DNA from: an uncultured Chlorobiota bacterium
GTDB taxonomy: Bacteria > Bacteroidota > Ignavibacteria > UBA10030 > UBA6906
NCBI GenBank assembly: GCA_900696645.1
Contig: CAADGV010000007.1
Span: 124,001-188,000 of the forward strand
Direction of reading: 5' to 3'
DNA: 64,000 nucleotides
Of the stretch, positions 24,252 through 33,929 are shown piece by piece; within the stretch, counting starts at the first letter, position 1, and each line of letters starts with the position of its first letter. A program made the translations under genes and the position numbers. The notes under the pieces were generated by a model that did not search any database, was not told where the DNA came from, and saw only the letters and a program-made list of their open reading frames with translations.

Positions 24252-25178
24252 ATGCAACGTACTTTTGCAGTCCTTCTCGCCCTCTTGATGATGGGTACAA
24301 TTGGATGTTCGGGAGATGAAGGTAATAGCATCGAGGCATCCGGCACAATCGAAGGGACGAACATTAACATAGCAGCCGAGGTCACGGGAAAGGTGAGGGA
24401 GATTCGGGTGACGGAGGGAACGCGAGTCTCTGTCGGCGACACGCTTGTGGTTGTTGACGATACGGAGTATCAGATTCAGCTACGACAGGCGACCGCAAAT
24501 GCGGCTGCCGCGGATGCGCAGTATAGGCTGGCTCTTGAGGGTTCACGCAAAGAAGATATTCTCCAGGCCGAGGCTGCTTACAAAACCGCCCGGACGGATT
24601 ACGAGAGAATGAAAGAACTCCTCGCCGCTCAAACCATCACGCAAAAACAATACGATGATGTCTATGCCCGATTCGTCTCCGCCGAGCAAACATATCAGAA
24701 ATTCGTTCGTGGATTGCGAAAGCCGGAGATTGAGATCGCCCGCGCCCGCCGCGAGCAAGCCGAAGCACAAGCCGACCAACTACGGAAGAAAGTCCGTGAT
24801 TGCCTCATAACCGCCCCCGCCGAAGGAACCGTAACGCTGAAATCTGTTGAAGTCGGAGAACTCGTCACGCCGGGGGCAAACGTCATGCGGCTGACGTATC
24901 TCGATGTTGTGAAGCTTGTCATTTATGTGAATGAACAGTTTCTCGGCCATATTCATCTCGGACAGAAAGCTGAAGTGAAGATTGACGGAATGCAGGACAG
25001 AACATTTGAAGGCAAAGTCACGTTCATTTCCCCGAATGCCGAGTTCACCCCCAAGAATGTCCAAACAAAAGAAGAACGAACAAAACTTGTCTTCGGCGTC
25101 AAGATTGAAGTTGATAACAAAGATGGCGCGCTGAAGCCGGGATTGCCCGCGGATGCGAGGTTGGTCATTGGTCAGTAG
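24252..25178 (+). CDS. HlyD-family membrane fusion lipoprotein (efflux adaptor)
   Basis: This 308-aa adaptor starts MQRTFAVLLALLMMGTIGC; C19 is a lipobox cysteine, so it is probably a lipoprotein. It has a lipoyl/barrel-sandwich half (IEGTNINIAAEVTGKVREI, then DTLVVVDDTEYQIQL), a long helical hairpin (about residues 80-170) and a second lipoyl half (APAEGTVTLKSVEVGEL). Such adaptors link inner-membrane transporters to TolC. The start at 24,252 is chosen for GAGGAAA, 5 nt upstream; an ATG at 24,237 is in frame. Confidence 0.9.
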   Translation: MQRTFAVLLALLMMGTIGCSGDEGNSIEASGTIEGTNINIAAEVTGKVREIRVTEGTRVSVGDTLVVVDDTEYQIQLRQATANAAAADAQYRLALEGSRKEDILQAEAAYKTARTDYERMKELLAAQTITQKQYDDVYARFVSAEQTYQKFVRGLRKPEIEIARARREQAEAQADQLRKKVRDCLITAPAEGTVTLKSVEVGELVTPGANVMRLTYLDVVKLVIYVNEQFLGHIHLGQKAEVKIDGMQDRTFEGKVTFISPNAEFTPKNVQTKEERTKLVFGVKIEVDNKDGALKPGLPADARLVIGQ

Positions 25179-25206
25179 TCATTTGTCATTTGTGATTGGA
25201 GGTGTT

Positions 25207-25350
25207 ATGCTGAAACTTGAAGAACTGGAGGTGTATCAAATGGCGATGGGTATTGGTGAGGCCGTGTGGAAGTTCGTTGATACGTGGGAGTACTTCGCGA
25301 AGCGAACTATCGGGGTCAAATCAGTCGGCAGAAGCAACCCAAGTCAATGA
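25207..25350 (+). pseudogene. Truncated four-helix-bundle (23S rRNA IVP-like) gene
   Basis: Forty-seven residues starting MLKLEELEVYQMAMGIGEAV match the N-terminus of the four-helix-bundle/S23 family (usually about 120 aa): a first helix, then WKFVDTWEYFAKRTIG. The family continuation QLVRAADSIAAN is only faintly traceable in a shifted frame (bases about 25,318-25,352), so the gene is frameshifted and cut. It sits between the adaptor and the ABC ATPase of the efflux operon. Copies of gtcattt and its complement flank it (25,178-25,192 and 25,361-25,375), consistent with an old insertion. Confidence 0.6.
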
Positions 25351-25368
25351 CGATTGACTAATGACCAA

Positions 25369-26307
25369 ATGACTACCACAGCGATAGAAATACGCAATCT
25401 CTCAAAATCGTTCGGCGACATCCACGCCGTGAACAGCATTTCACTGAAAGTAAGCTCCGGCGAAATGTTCGGCATCGTCGGACCTGACGGGGCAGGGAAG
25501 ACGACGCTCATTCGTATGCTGTGCGGTATTCTCAGTTCGACAGCGGGCACCGCAACAATTCTCGGTCATGATATTGTGAAAAAGCCGGATGACATCAAAA
25601 AGGAAATCGGCTACCTCTCCCAACGCTTCTCTCTGTACGGGGATCTCACCATTGACGAAAATATCGAGTTCTTTGCAGAAATCAACAAGGTGTACGACTT
25701 CAAGCAGCGACGAGAGGAACTGCTGGAATTCACGAGACTGATACCTTTCAGAGACAGGCTTGCCGAAAAGCTTTCAGGCGGGATGAAGCAAAAACTCGCG
25801 CTTGCCTGTACGTTGGTTCACACGCCGAAAATCATCTTCCTCGACGAGCCTACGACGGGCGTTGATCCGGTTTCGCGCCGCGATTTCTGGAGGATATTGC
25901 AAAGCCTCCTTAAAAGCGGAATCACGATCGTCATGAGCACGCCGTACCTTGACGAGGCAGAACGTTGCTCGCGTGTGGCATTTATGAATAAGGGAGAGAT
26001 AATGCGCGTTGACACGCCGTCGAACTTGAAGTTGCTGATGCGCGGGGAAATAGTGGAGATTGTTTGTGAACGGGCGCGGGAAGCGTCACAGATATTAAAG
26101 TCTCATCCCGAAGCGATGGAAGTTCAGACATTCGGTGACCGGCTGAATATCGTAGTGTCAAAGGCCGCAACTGCTATGAAATCACTGGAAGAGGTTCTGA
26201 AGTCAGAAAATATCCCTGTCACGTCGTGGCGCGTAATTTCTCCATCGCTTGAAAATGTATTCATCTCATTACTTACGCAAACCGAAAAGCATGAGGTTGA
26301 AGTATGA
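25369..26307 (+). CDS. ABC transporter ATP-binding protein (degenerate switch histidine)
   Basis: This 312-aa ATPase has Walker A GPDGAGKTT (about residues 39-47), the signature LSGGMKQKLALA, Walker B IIFLDEPTTG and the D-loop GVDPVS. The switch-loop position, normally histidine, reads STPYLDEAE, so H is replaced by P. The N-terminal NBD of YbhF-type transporters is similarly degenerate. It probably pairs with the second ATPase at 27,724 as an unequal heterodimer. The ATG at 25,369 is preferred to a TTG at 25,354. It overlaps tolC by 4 nt. Confidence 0.88.
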   Translation: MTTTAIEIRNLSKSFGDIHAVNSISLKVSSGEMFGIVGPDGAGKTTLIRMLCGILSSTAGTATILGHDIVKKPDDIKKEIGYLSQRFSLYGDLTIDENIEFFAEINKVYDFKQRREELLEFTRLIPFRDRLAEKLSGGMKQKLALACTLVHTPKIIFLDEPTTGVDPVSRRDFWRILQSLLKSGITIVMSTPYLDEAERCSRVAFMNKGEIMRVDTPSNLKLLMRGEIVEIVCERAREASQILKSHPEAMEVQTFGDRLNIVVSKAATAMKSLEEVLKSENIPVTSWRVISPSLENVFISLLTQTEKHEVEV

Positions 26308-27698
26308 ACGGAGGAACAAAAACAGCAACTCGGTTGGCAGTTTTGGTATTCTTCATTCTCACCAATCAAGTCTTGGCGCAAAACAGCGTCATTCTCTCGT
26401 TGCCGGATGCCATCCGCATCGGGCAGGAGAACAGCCGGGCGTTGAAAATCTCGTCAGCAAAAGTCGATGCGGCACAGGCGAAGGAAAGCGAGGCATCGGT
26501 ACAACGACTCCCCTCGCTTAAGCTGGCCGCAAGTTATCAGCGACTGAGTGATGTTGATCCGTTTCAAGTCTCTGTTCCTTTTCTGCCCCAGCCGATAGTC
26601 ATTGCGCCGACGGTGTTGAACAACTACGCGACGCGTGTTTCGCTTCAGCAACCTCTGTTTACAGGCTTCAAGTTGGAAGGCAACGCACGGGCCGCGGAGT
26701 ATGCCGCACGGGCGGCCGAGTTCGATAACAAGAATGAGACTTCAGATATCACGTTCAGCATCACGGTTGCGTATTGGACGCTCTATCAGACAATAGAAGT
26801 GAAGAGGCTTGTTGACGAGAATGTCGTGCGGCTTGAGACGAACGAACAGGATACGAAAAATTTGCTGAACGCCGGTTTAGTGACTCGCAACGATTTGTTG
26901 AAAGTACAGCTTCAACTCAACAATGCGCGACTTGCACAAATTGATGCACGCAACGATGTCGAGCTGGCAATGATGAATCTCAACAACATCATCGGGCAGC
27001 CGCTTGAAACGCAGATTCAGCTTGCGTCGAAACCGTGGCCGCCGGCTGAACCGGAGAATATGCCGCGTTTTCCGGGCGAGCCGGATTCAAAGCCGTTTCG
27101 CGAGGGGGACGATGCTCGATCAACTTCAGATCTGCTGAATCGTGCACTCAGCAGTCGGGCAGACCTGCAGGCGATGCAGTCCCGCGTCGAGGCGGCGAGG
27201 GCGGCGGTGAGTGCAGCACAAGGAAACTGGTGGCCGCAGATTTTCCTGACCGGCAATTACTACTACAACCGCCCCAATCAACGGTATCAACCGACCCGCG
27301 ATGAATTCAAGGGAACGTGGGATGTCGGAGTTCAAATGCAACTCGATCTATGGAACTGGGGAACAACAGCCCATCAAACTGATCAAGCACGGGCGTTGTT
27401 GCAACAACAAGAATTGATGTACGACCAGATGAAAGAGAATGTGACATTGGATGTCCGCCGTCAGTTGCTGGCAGTACTGCGCGCCAAAGAGAAAGTACAG
27501 GTTGCCATGTTAGCAATCGAGCAAGCAGAGGAAAACCAGCGGACACTGAATGACAAGTACAAGCGAGGCTTGGCAACGTCAACCGATCTGCTCGATGCAA
27601 ACGTCACGCTGTTGCAAGCGAAAACGAATTACTCGGGCTCATTGATTGAGCATGAGATTGCAAGAACGCGGTTGGATCGGGTCACGGGGAGTTTATAG
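26304..27698 (+). CDS. TolC-family outer membrane efflux protein
   Basis: This 464-aa outer membrane channel protein has a signal peptide (about residues 1-25, ending VLAQ), two repeated halves with long helices (AAEYAARAAEFDNK; AARAAVSAAQGNWWPQIFLTGNYYYN) and the family's SLQQPLFTGF strand motif. TolC proteins form the exit duct of tripartite pumps. Here it is inside the operon between the two ATPase genes, unusual but consistent with a self-contained efflux unit. Confidence 0.92.
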   Translation: MNGGTKTATRLAVLVFFILTNQVLAQNSVILSLPDAIRIGQENSRALKISSAKVDAAQAKESEASVQRLPSLKLAASYQRLSDVDPFQVSVPFLPQPIVIAPTVLNNYATRVSLQQPLFTGFKLEGNARAAEYAARAAEFDNKNETSDITFSITVAYWTLYQTIEVKRLVDENVVRLETNEQDTKNLLNAGLVTRNDLLKVQLQLNNARLAQIDARNDVELAMMNLNNIIGQPLETQIQLASKPWPPAEPENMPRFPGEPDSKPFREGDDARSTSDLLNRALSSRADLQAMQSRVEAARAAVSAAQGNWWPQIFLTGNYYYNRPNQRYQPTRDEFKGTWDVGVQMQLDLWNWGTTAHQTDQARALLQQQELMYDQMKENVTLDVRRQLLAVLRAKEKVQVAMLAIEQAEENQRTLNDKYKRGLATSTDLLDANVTLLQAKTNYSGSLIEHEIARTRLDRVTGSL

Positions 27699-27723
27699 AG
27701 TTCGAAGAGTTTGTGGACTGGTT

Positions 27724-28668
27724 ATGTTGGTAAATGAAATAGAAGTCACTAATCTCACCAAACGCTTCGGCAAGTTTACGGCCGTTGACGATGTCAGTTT
27801 TTCCGTGAAGCAGGGAAAAATCTTCGGCTTTCTCGGCGCCAACGGCGCAGGCAAATCAACAACGATTCGCATGTTGATCGGCTTGCTGCAACCAACAGCG
27901 GGCACTGCAACGGTTGGCGGGTACGACATCATCAAGCAAACCGATTTGGTGAAACTCAACATCGGCTACATGTCGCAACGCTTCTCGTTGTATGATGATT
28001 TGACCGTGGAGCAGAACATTCGCTTTTACGGGGGCGTGTACGGTCTGAAGAACTCGCGCCTCAACGAACGCATGCAGTGGGTGTTGAGGATGGCGGATTT
28101 GAAGGGGCGGGAGGATAGTCTCACAAAAAATCTCTCCGGCGGATGGAAACAGCGTCTGGCCCTCGGTTGTGCAATCCTGCACGAACCCCGCATTGTATTT
28201 CTCGACGAGCCGACAGGCGGCGTTGATCCCATCTCCCGAAGAAATTTCTGGGAACTGATCAATCAACTTTCTGCCCAAGGGGTTACCGTGCTGGTGACAA
28301 CGCATTTTCTCGACGAGGCGGAATACTGCAACGATATAATTCTGATTAATGCCGGAAAACTGATCGCAAGCGGCAGCCCGGTTGAACTTAAGACAGACTA
28401 CATCACGAATCCGATTCTCGAAGTGTCGGGATTGGAGCATCACGTTGTCGAAGCGCTTGAAACAATCCGTGACCAGCGCTGGGCACTGGAAACGTCGGTC
28501 TTCGGCACGTCGCTCCACGTTATGGTGGAAGAAGAGAAAGAGGGAAAGCAATTGATTCAACACTCTCTTACCGAAAAGCAGATCACATCATTCACTATTC
28601 ACAGGATTACTCCGTCATTGGAAGATGTGTTTCTGTACTTGTTGGACAGAAGTTCATCGAGTTCATGA
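27724..28668 (+). CDS. ABC transporter ATP-binding protein (complete)
   Basis: This 314-aa ATPase has an intact set of motifs: Walker A GANGAGKSTT, signature LSGGWKQRLALG, Walker B IVFLDEPTGGVDP and the switch TTHFLDEAE with histidine present. With the upstream ATPase it matches the two NBDs of fused YbhF-type proteins. The ATG at 27,724 gives the usual start (MLVNEIEVTNLTKRFG). It ends 4 nt into the permease gene. Confidence 0.9.
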   Translation: MLVNEIEVTNLTKRFGKFTAVDDVSFSVKQGKIFGFLGANGAGKSTTIRMLIGLLQPTAGTATVGGYDIIKQTDLVKLNIGYMSQRFSLYDDLTVEQNIRFYGGVYGLKNSRLNERMQWVLRMADLKGREDSLTKNLSGGWKQRLALGCAILHEPRIVFLDEPTGGVDPISRRNFWELINQLSAQGVTVLVTTHFLDEAEYCNDIILINAGKLIASGSPVELKTDYITNPILEVSGLEHHVVEALETIRDQRWALETSVFGTSLHVMVEEEKEGKQLIQHSLTEKQITSFTIHRITPSLEDVFLYLLDRSSSSS

Positions 28669-29798
28669 GCATGTTCAGAGCGCTTCGACCTATCGTCATC
28701 AAAGAGTTCCGCCAGATACGCCGTGACCCGACGACGCTCGGCATTTTGCTCGTGTTGCCGACTGCGCTAATTGCATTGGTGGGCTACGCGTTAAATTTTG
28801 ACGTGAAGCATATCCCGTTGGCGATCTATGACCAAAGCAAAACCGAGGAGAGTCGGGCGTTTCTTCGGCAGTTTGAGAATACCGAATACTTCACCCCTTC
28901 ATACTATGTTGGTAGCTATAACGAGATTGACGATTTGTTTCTGCACGGCAGGGCGAAGGCGGCAATCGTCATCCCCGCGGATTTCGGCCGCGAACTCCTT
29001 GCGGACCGGAGTGTGAAGATTCAGATTCTTGTTGATGGTGCCGATGCAAACAGCGCCGGGCAAGCTATCGGCTACGCGACGCGGATGAGCATGGAATACT
29101 CGACTCGTCTCGTTACCGAGTTCCTCCAGCGGAAAGGAAGAAAACAATTCGCTCCGATTGATTTCCAACCACGCATCTGGTACAATCCGGATTTATTGTC
29201 GGCCAAGTTCCTGATTCCCGGCCTGTTCGGTTTCATCATAGCATTGGCCGCCGTTGTGTCAACGGCATTGACTGTGGTTCGGGAAAAGGAACGAGGTACG
29301 ATGGAACAACTCATGGTCTCTCCTCTTCATCCGCTGCAGGTGATTGTCGGCAAGGTCATTCCCTATTCGGTAATCAGTCTTGTCGTTGCATCGTCCGTTC
29401 TGTTGGTGGGCTATCTTTTGTTCGACATTCAAATCAAGGGAAGCTTGCTGTTGCTGTATGCCGCAATCTTCACAATGATTCTGGGGGGACTCGGTCAGGG
29501 ACTTGTCGTCTCCAGTATTACTGACACGCAACAAACCGCGTTCATGGTGGCAATGCTAAGCTCATTGCTGCCGACGTTCTTGCTTTCGGGATTTGTGTTT
29601 CCGATTGCGAGCATGCCTGTTCCGCTGCAGGTGTTGTCAAACCTTGCCGTGAACAAGTTCTTTCTTGTTGTTGTGCGAGGAGTTATGCTCAAAGGCGTCG
29701 GATTCTTTGCTGTGTGGGATCAATTCCTGTACATGTTGCTTTTCGCTGCCGTGACCGTGGGAATCAGCACGCGGAAGTTTAGAAAAAGAACACTCTAA
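28665..29798 (+). CDS. ABC-2 type permease of the efflux pump
   Basis: This 377-aa permease has an N-terminal membrane span, a large periplasmic domain (about 45-175), and five C-terminal spans with the ABC-2 signature EKERGTMEQLMVSPLHPLQ and the FLLSGFVFPIASMP loop. It resembles YbhS/YhhJ. These transporters expel drugs or other compounds from the cytoplasm or membrane into the adaptor/TolC channel. Start ATG overlaps the upstream gene by 4 nt. Confidence 0.9.
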   Translation: MSMFRALRPIVIKEFRQIRRDPTTLGILLVLPTALIALVGYALNFDVKHIPLAIYDQSKTEESRAFLRQFENTEYFTPSYYVGSYNEIDDLFLHGRAKAAIVIPADFGRELLADRSVKIQILVDGADANSAGQAIGYATRMSMEYSTRLVTEFLQRKGRKQFAPIDFQPRIWYNPDLLSAKFLIPGLFGFIIALAAVVSTALTVVREKERGTMEQLMVSPLHPLQVIVGKVIPYSVISLVVASSVLLVGYLLFDIQIKGSLLLLYAAIFTMILGGLGQGLVVSSITDTQQTAFMVAMLSSLLPTFLLSGFVFPIASMPVPLQVLSNLAVNKFFLVVVRGVMLKGVGFFAVWDQFLYMLLFAAVTVGISTRKFRKRTL

Positions 29799-29810
29799 CA
29801 TTGCAAGCGT

Positions 29811-30947
29811 ATGCACAATTCGATTTCTGTTATCATCGAAATCATCAAGAAAGAATTCTACCAAATCCGTCAGGACAAGAGGATGTTGGCCGTTTCCATC
29901 ATGGCGCCGATTCTTCAAGTGTTTCTACTCGGCTATACTGCAACAACCGATATTACGAACAGCACGATGGTCGTTTGCGACATGGACCGGACTGCGGAGA
30001 GCAGGGAGTTTGTGGAAAGCTTCACGACGTCGGGATACTTCATTCCCCGATATGCAGTAGGGAAGCCTGATGATGTTACCCCGTTCATCGAGGAAGCGAA
30101 GGCAAATATCGCCATTGTCATTCCAAGAGGTTTTGGTCGCAACCTGCTTGGTCGGGAAACTTCTCAAGTACAAGTGATTCTCGACGGAACCGACGCCAAC
30201 ACGACGAATATATTGCTGGGCTATGCAACTCAAATCGTCAATTCATACTCACGCAAGATACTTGCCGAGTACAGCGCTGCGGGGCGCGGAATGAGCTTAC
30301 CGCAGGTGTTGCCCGAACCGCGGGTCTGGTTCAATCCCGACCTGAAAAGCCAGAACTACATGGTGCCCGGCGTCGTTGCGATGGTACTGATGATTATTAC
30401 CATGACTCTCACTTCAGTTGGCATTGTGAAGGAGAAGGAAATCGGCACGTTGGAGCAGATTCTCGTCACGCCCATCAAATCATATCAGTTCATTCTTGGC
30501 AAACTCATTCCGTTTGTGATTATCGGATTTGTTGATGCGATTCTTGTTCTGGCGCTTGCACGCTTCTGGTTCGAAGTGCCGCTTGCCGGAAGTGTGTGGC
30601 TCTTGTTCGGGCTCAGTGGATTGTTTCTGCTTTCCACGCTGGGCCTCGGACTGTTTGTCTCGACTGTATCGAAGTCGCAAGGCCAAGCAATGATGATTGC
30701 GCAGTTTTTCGTGTTCATGCCGTTTCTTTTTCTTTCGGGATTCACGTTCCCGATTGCCAATATGCCGGAGTGGGTTCAATATCTCACATACATCATTCCG
30801 TTGCGGTATTATTTGGAGATCGTGAGGGGAATATTCCTCAAAGGAACAGACGCATCGCATCTCTGGCCGCAAGCCGCGGCGCTGTTGGGATTCGGAATTC
30901 TCATTCTCAGTCTGTCGGTCAAACGTTTCCGGCGTACGTTGGAGTGA
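29811..30947 (+). CDS. Second ABC-2 type permease of the efflux pump
   Basis: This 378-aa paralogue of the upstream permease has the same topology and motifs (EKEIGTLEQILVTPIKSYQ; FLSGFTFPIANMP). Two permeases with two ATPases make a complete heteromeric exporter like YbhF-S-R. It is the last gene of the operon; a possible terminator follows at 30,996. Confidence 0.9.
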   Translation: MHNSISVIIEIIKKEFYQIRQDKRMLAVSIMAPILQVFLLGYTATTDITNSTMVVCDMDRTAESREFVESFTTSGYFIPRYAVGKPDDVTPFIEEAKANIAIVIPRGFGRNLLGRETSQVQVILDGTDANTTNILLGYATQIVNSYSRKILAEYSAAGRGMSLPQVLPEPRVWFNPDLKSQNYMVPGVVAMVLMIITMTLTSVGIVKEKEIGTLEQILVTPIKSYQFILGKLIPFVIIGFVDAILVLALARFWFEVPLAGSVWLLFGLSGLFLLSTLGLGLFVSTVSKSQGQAMMIAQFFVFMPFLFLSGFTFPIANMPEWVQYLTYIIPLRYYLEIVRGIFLKGTDASHLWPQAAALLGFGILILSLSVKRFRRTLE

Positions 30948-30995
30948 AAGGACAACGCAAGAGTTGACCACTGCCGCTTCATCCGGTTTCGTCTG

Positions 30996-31027
30996 CCTGC
31001 GCGGGTCGGTTGGCGTGCGCAGGTTTT
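30996..31027 (+). terminator. Probable terminator after the efflux operon
   Basis: cctgcgc (30,996-31,002) pairs with gcgcagg (31,017-31,023) around a 14-nt loop, followed by TTTT. The large loop makes it weaker than the groESL terminator. Confidence 0.5.
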
Positions 31028-31127
31028 CATTCCACCACCCAGTTGTCTTTTGACAGTTTGCCCTTCTCAACTCAATTCTCTACTTTTAGCTGTGCAAAGA
31101 TGTGTTCTCTTGTTTTTCGTTCTCTCA

Positions 31128-32687
31128 ATGACCAGAAACAAGCTCCTTCTTCTCATCATTTCCGGAATTCTTGCCGGTTGCGGCACAACGGCCGACAACG
31201 GCGGAATCGGTAAGACGTTTGTTGTTGATCCTCCGTCTATCGCCGTTGCAGATTCTCTTACCGTCATTCCCGGACCCGAATACAAAGCCGGATGGTTGCA
31301 TGAAGCGTTGTTCGGAAAGCATTACCGGGATATCTGGACATCACCTGCGAAAGTGAAAGTGCTTGACCTCGAAACGTTTGCCGGTGGACTGACTCCGATC
31401 AAGCAGGGGGGCGGGTTCCAGACAAAATCGCTTCGCTTTCAGGGGAAGGATGGCCGTCAGTACGCATTCCGTTCAACTAACAAAGACCCGAAAGCCGTTC
31501 TACCGCTTGAGTTGCGCGAAACTTTCGCTGCTGATATCGTGCAGGATCAAATCAGTTCTTCCAACCCTTCGGCGGCGCTTGTTGTTGACGTGTTTGCTGA
31601 TGCGCTCGGTGTGCTGCATCCCAAACCGTTGATTGTTATTATGCCTGATGATTCACAGCTCGGAGAGTTTCGCTCAACATTTTCCGGAGTTCTCGGGATC
31701 ATTGAAGAATATCCAGCCGACGGGCCCGATGGAACACCCGGTTTTGCCGGCTCGGACAAAACCGTCAGCACAATCAAATTTTACGAAGCCCTCGAAAAGG
31801 ATAACGACAATCAGGTAAATGCCGAGGCATTGCTGACTGCCCGGTTGCTTGATGTGTTTGTGGGAGATTGGGACAGGCACATCGATCAGTGGCGCTGGGC
31901 ACGATTCAAGGAGAACGGGCGGAACGTTTGGTATCCTATTCCCCGCGACCGGGATCAGGCGTTTGCGTTGTTCGACGGACTCTTTCCGCTGATTGGTGCG
32001 CGGGCAATCACGCAATTCCATCACTTCTACGAAAAGTTCGGTGATATGAACAGCCTGACTTTTTCGGGGAGATTTGTTGACCGACGGCTACTGGTGTCGT
32101 TGGATAAGAAGAGATGGGATACGGTCGTTCAGAACCTAATCGGAAAGCTGACCGATGAAGTGACAGAACAGGCTGTTCAGCAACTCCCTCCCGAACATTA
32201 CGCGTTGCGCGGCAAATGGCTGACCTCTACGCTGAAATCCCGCCGCAACACACTGAAGCATGCCGCCGATGAATACTACGAACTTCTTTCCGACTATGTT
32301 GATGTTCACTTCAGCGACAAAGCGGAATTGGTGGACGTGAATCGCTTGGACGATGGCAGTACGGAAATCGTTGCATACGATCTCAAACAATCAGGCGAAC
32401 GTGGCGACGAGTTGTTTCGCAGGACTTTTCTGACAAGTGAAACCGCGGAAGTCCGTCTCTACCTCCACGGTGGCGATGACAAATGCACAATCACAGGGAA
32501 CGGCGGTACGAGTATCGTCGTTCGAGTCATAGGCGGAGGAGGAGATGATGAACTTACCGACAAAACCCAAGGCCGCGGCATTTACTTCTATGACGACAAA
32601 GGGGAGAATAGAATTACCGCCGGTCCGCGGACAGTTGTTGACACAAGAAAATACGAACCTCCTCCTCCGGGATTAGTTCAGTATTAG
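31128..32687 (+). CDS. Kinase-like envelope lipoprotein
   Basis: This 519-aa protein starts MTRNKLLLLIISGILAGC, a lipoprotein signal with lipid-modified C18. The middle contains GDWDRH (about 246-251) followed by DQWRW, and PRDRDQAF (about 272-279). The two D/R/H-rich motifs recall the catalytic and metal loops of HipA/FAM20-like kinase folds. In Bacteroidota I associate this region with large proteins that fuse it to a metallophosphoesterase and a barrel; here those are the next two genes. Near the C-terminus are glycine/aspartate-rich strands (GGGGDDELTDK). Catalytic activity is unproven. Confidence 0.6.
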   Translation: MTRNKLLLLIISGILAGCGTTADNGGIGKTFVVDPPSIAVADSLTVIPGPEYKAGWLHEALFGKHYRDIWTSPAKVKVLDLETFAGGLTPIKQGGGFQTKSLRFQGKDGRQYAFRSTNKDPKAVLPLELRETFAADIVQDQISSSNPSAALVVDVFADALGVLHPKPLIVIMPDDSQLGEFRSTFSGVLGIIEEYPADGPDGTPGFAGSDKTVSTIKFYEALEKDNDNQVNAEALLTARLLDVFVGDWDRHIDQWRWARFKENGRNVWYPIPRDRDQAFALFDGLFPLIGARAITQFHHFYEKFGDMNSLTFSGRFVDRRLLVSLDKKRWDTVVQNLIGKLTDEVTEQAVQQLPPEHYALRGKWLTSTLKSRRNTLKHAADEYYELLSDYVDVHFSDKAELVDVNRLDDGSTEIVAYDLKQSGERGDELFRRTFLTSETAEVRLYLHGGDDKCTITGNGGTSIVVRVIGGGGDDELTDKTQGRGIYFYDDKGENRITAGPRTVVDTRKYEPPPPGLVQY

Positions 32688-32700
32688 AAATCGGAAAACG

Positions 32701-33912
32701 ATGAAACCACTCTATCTCTTCCTTATTGGTGTAACAGCCCTCAGTTGTTCGCATCAACAAAGCATACATGAACCGGCAGAAGGCAAGCCTCTGACCGTCA
32801 TTGCCATCGGCGACGCAGGCGAGCCGGGAAATCTGTTGCGTGATAATGCGAAGCTGGTTGAGAACATGTATTCGGGACGTCACAGTGCGGGCCTCCCGGA
32901 CGCCATGTTCTTTCTCGGCGACAATTTTTATCCGACGGGCTTGAACGTTCCGACGGATGAAGTTGACAAGAAAATCAAGAAAACACTCGGCCCGTTTCGC
33001 GAGACTTTCGAAGCATTGGGGAAGAAGAATGTCCACGCCGTGGCGGGAAATCATGACTACTATGCCCGGAACGCTATTGAGAAATCACTTCTCTTTGGAT
33101 TGATCAACATAGCGGCGGGCCCGGTTGGCTTTTCTGATCGGGGGAACCAACGCGCATCAGAAATTGAATGGTGGACGTACCATCGCAACATGCCCGCGCA
33201 GGTTGTGTATCCGTCAAGCCGCGGCGGCAAGGATAGTGTACAGTTCATCATCTTCGATTCCGCGTTGCCGCTGCGAACAGATATGACAACATGGAAGCCT
33301 GCTCTCGACAGCCTGAGGAGAATCCTGGCCGTATCCGCAAACCGCCCCGGCATCTCGTGGCGCATTCTCATCCAACATCATCCCTGGTATTCGGTGGGCG
33401 ATCATGGCGGGTATTCGGTGTGGGATGATGAAGCGAATTCGATTACCTATCTCTCCAACTGCGATAAGGATTCGAATGCCGTCCGTTGGTTCATGAACAC
33501 CATCGATCCCGAAGATGTCTGTGCCGGGAAATATCAGGCGATGCTCAACGCGCTGCGCTCGGTGGTTCTCGCCGGAGGCGTGAAAATCCAACTGACCTTA
33601 GCCGGACACGATCATACGTTGCAGCTTCTTTCCTATCCCGACGACGGTGGCTGTTCAAACTGCCCGAAGGTTCACGTTGTATCCGGGGCAGGATCGGAAA
33701 TGAAGCATGTAAAGTTCCCCTCACCGCCACGCGAATTCACAGCACCGCAACGTGACAAAAAAGGCGAATCACGCGGCGGCTTTGCGCAATTACGTTTCGA
33801 GAATGATAAACTTCGGATCGTTTTCTTTGACGGACAGAACGGCGAGATGATTGATATGGGGGGAGGGACGAGGGAGTTCTGGATTGACAAAGACGGCCGT
33901 CTTCTTCCTTGA
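32701..33912 (+). CDS. Metallophosphoesterase lipoprotein
   Basis: This 403-aa calcineurin-like phosphoesterase has a signal peptide ending in LSC (lipobox C16), then the metal-binding motifs GDAG (about 37-40), GDNFYPTG (about 76-83), GNHDYY (about 117-122), HHPWYSVGDHGG (about 222-233) and GHDH (about 301-304). These enzymes hydrolyse phosphate esters using two metals. It probably acts in the periplasm or at the outer membrane, between a kinase-like lipoprotein and a beta-barrel. It starts 13 nt after the upstream stop. Confidence 0.88.
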   Translation: MKPLYLFLIGVTALSCSHQQSIHEPAEGKPLTVIAIGDAGEPGNLLRDNAKLVENMYSGRHSAGLPDAMFFLGDNFYPTGLNVPTDEVDKKIKKTLGPFRETFEALGKKNVHAVAGNHDYYARNAIEKSLLFGLINIAAGPVGFSDRGNQRASEIEWWTYHRNMPAQVVYPSSRGGKDSVQFIIFDSALPLRTDMTTWKPALDSLRRILAVSANRPGISWRILIQHHPWYSVGDHGGYSVWDDEANSITYLSNCDKDSNAVRWFMNTIDPEDVCAGKYQAMLNALRSVVLAGGVKIQLTLAGHDHTLQLLSYPDDGGCSNCPKVHVVSGAGSEMKHVKFPSPPREFTAPQRDKKGESRGGFAQLRFENDKLRIVFFDGQNGEMIDMGGGTREFWIDKDGRLLP

Positions 33913-33929
33913 CAGCAACTCTCTCCACT

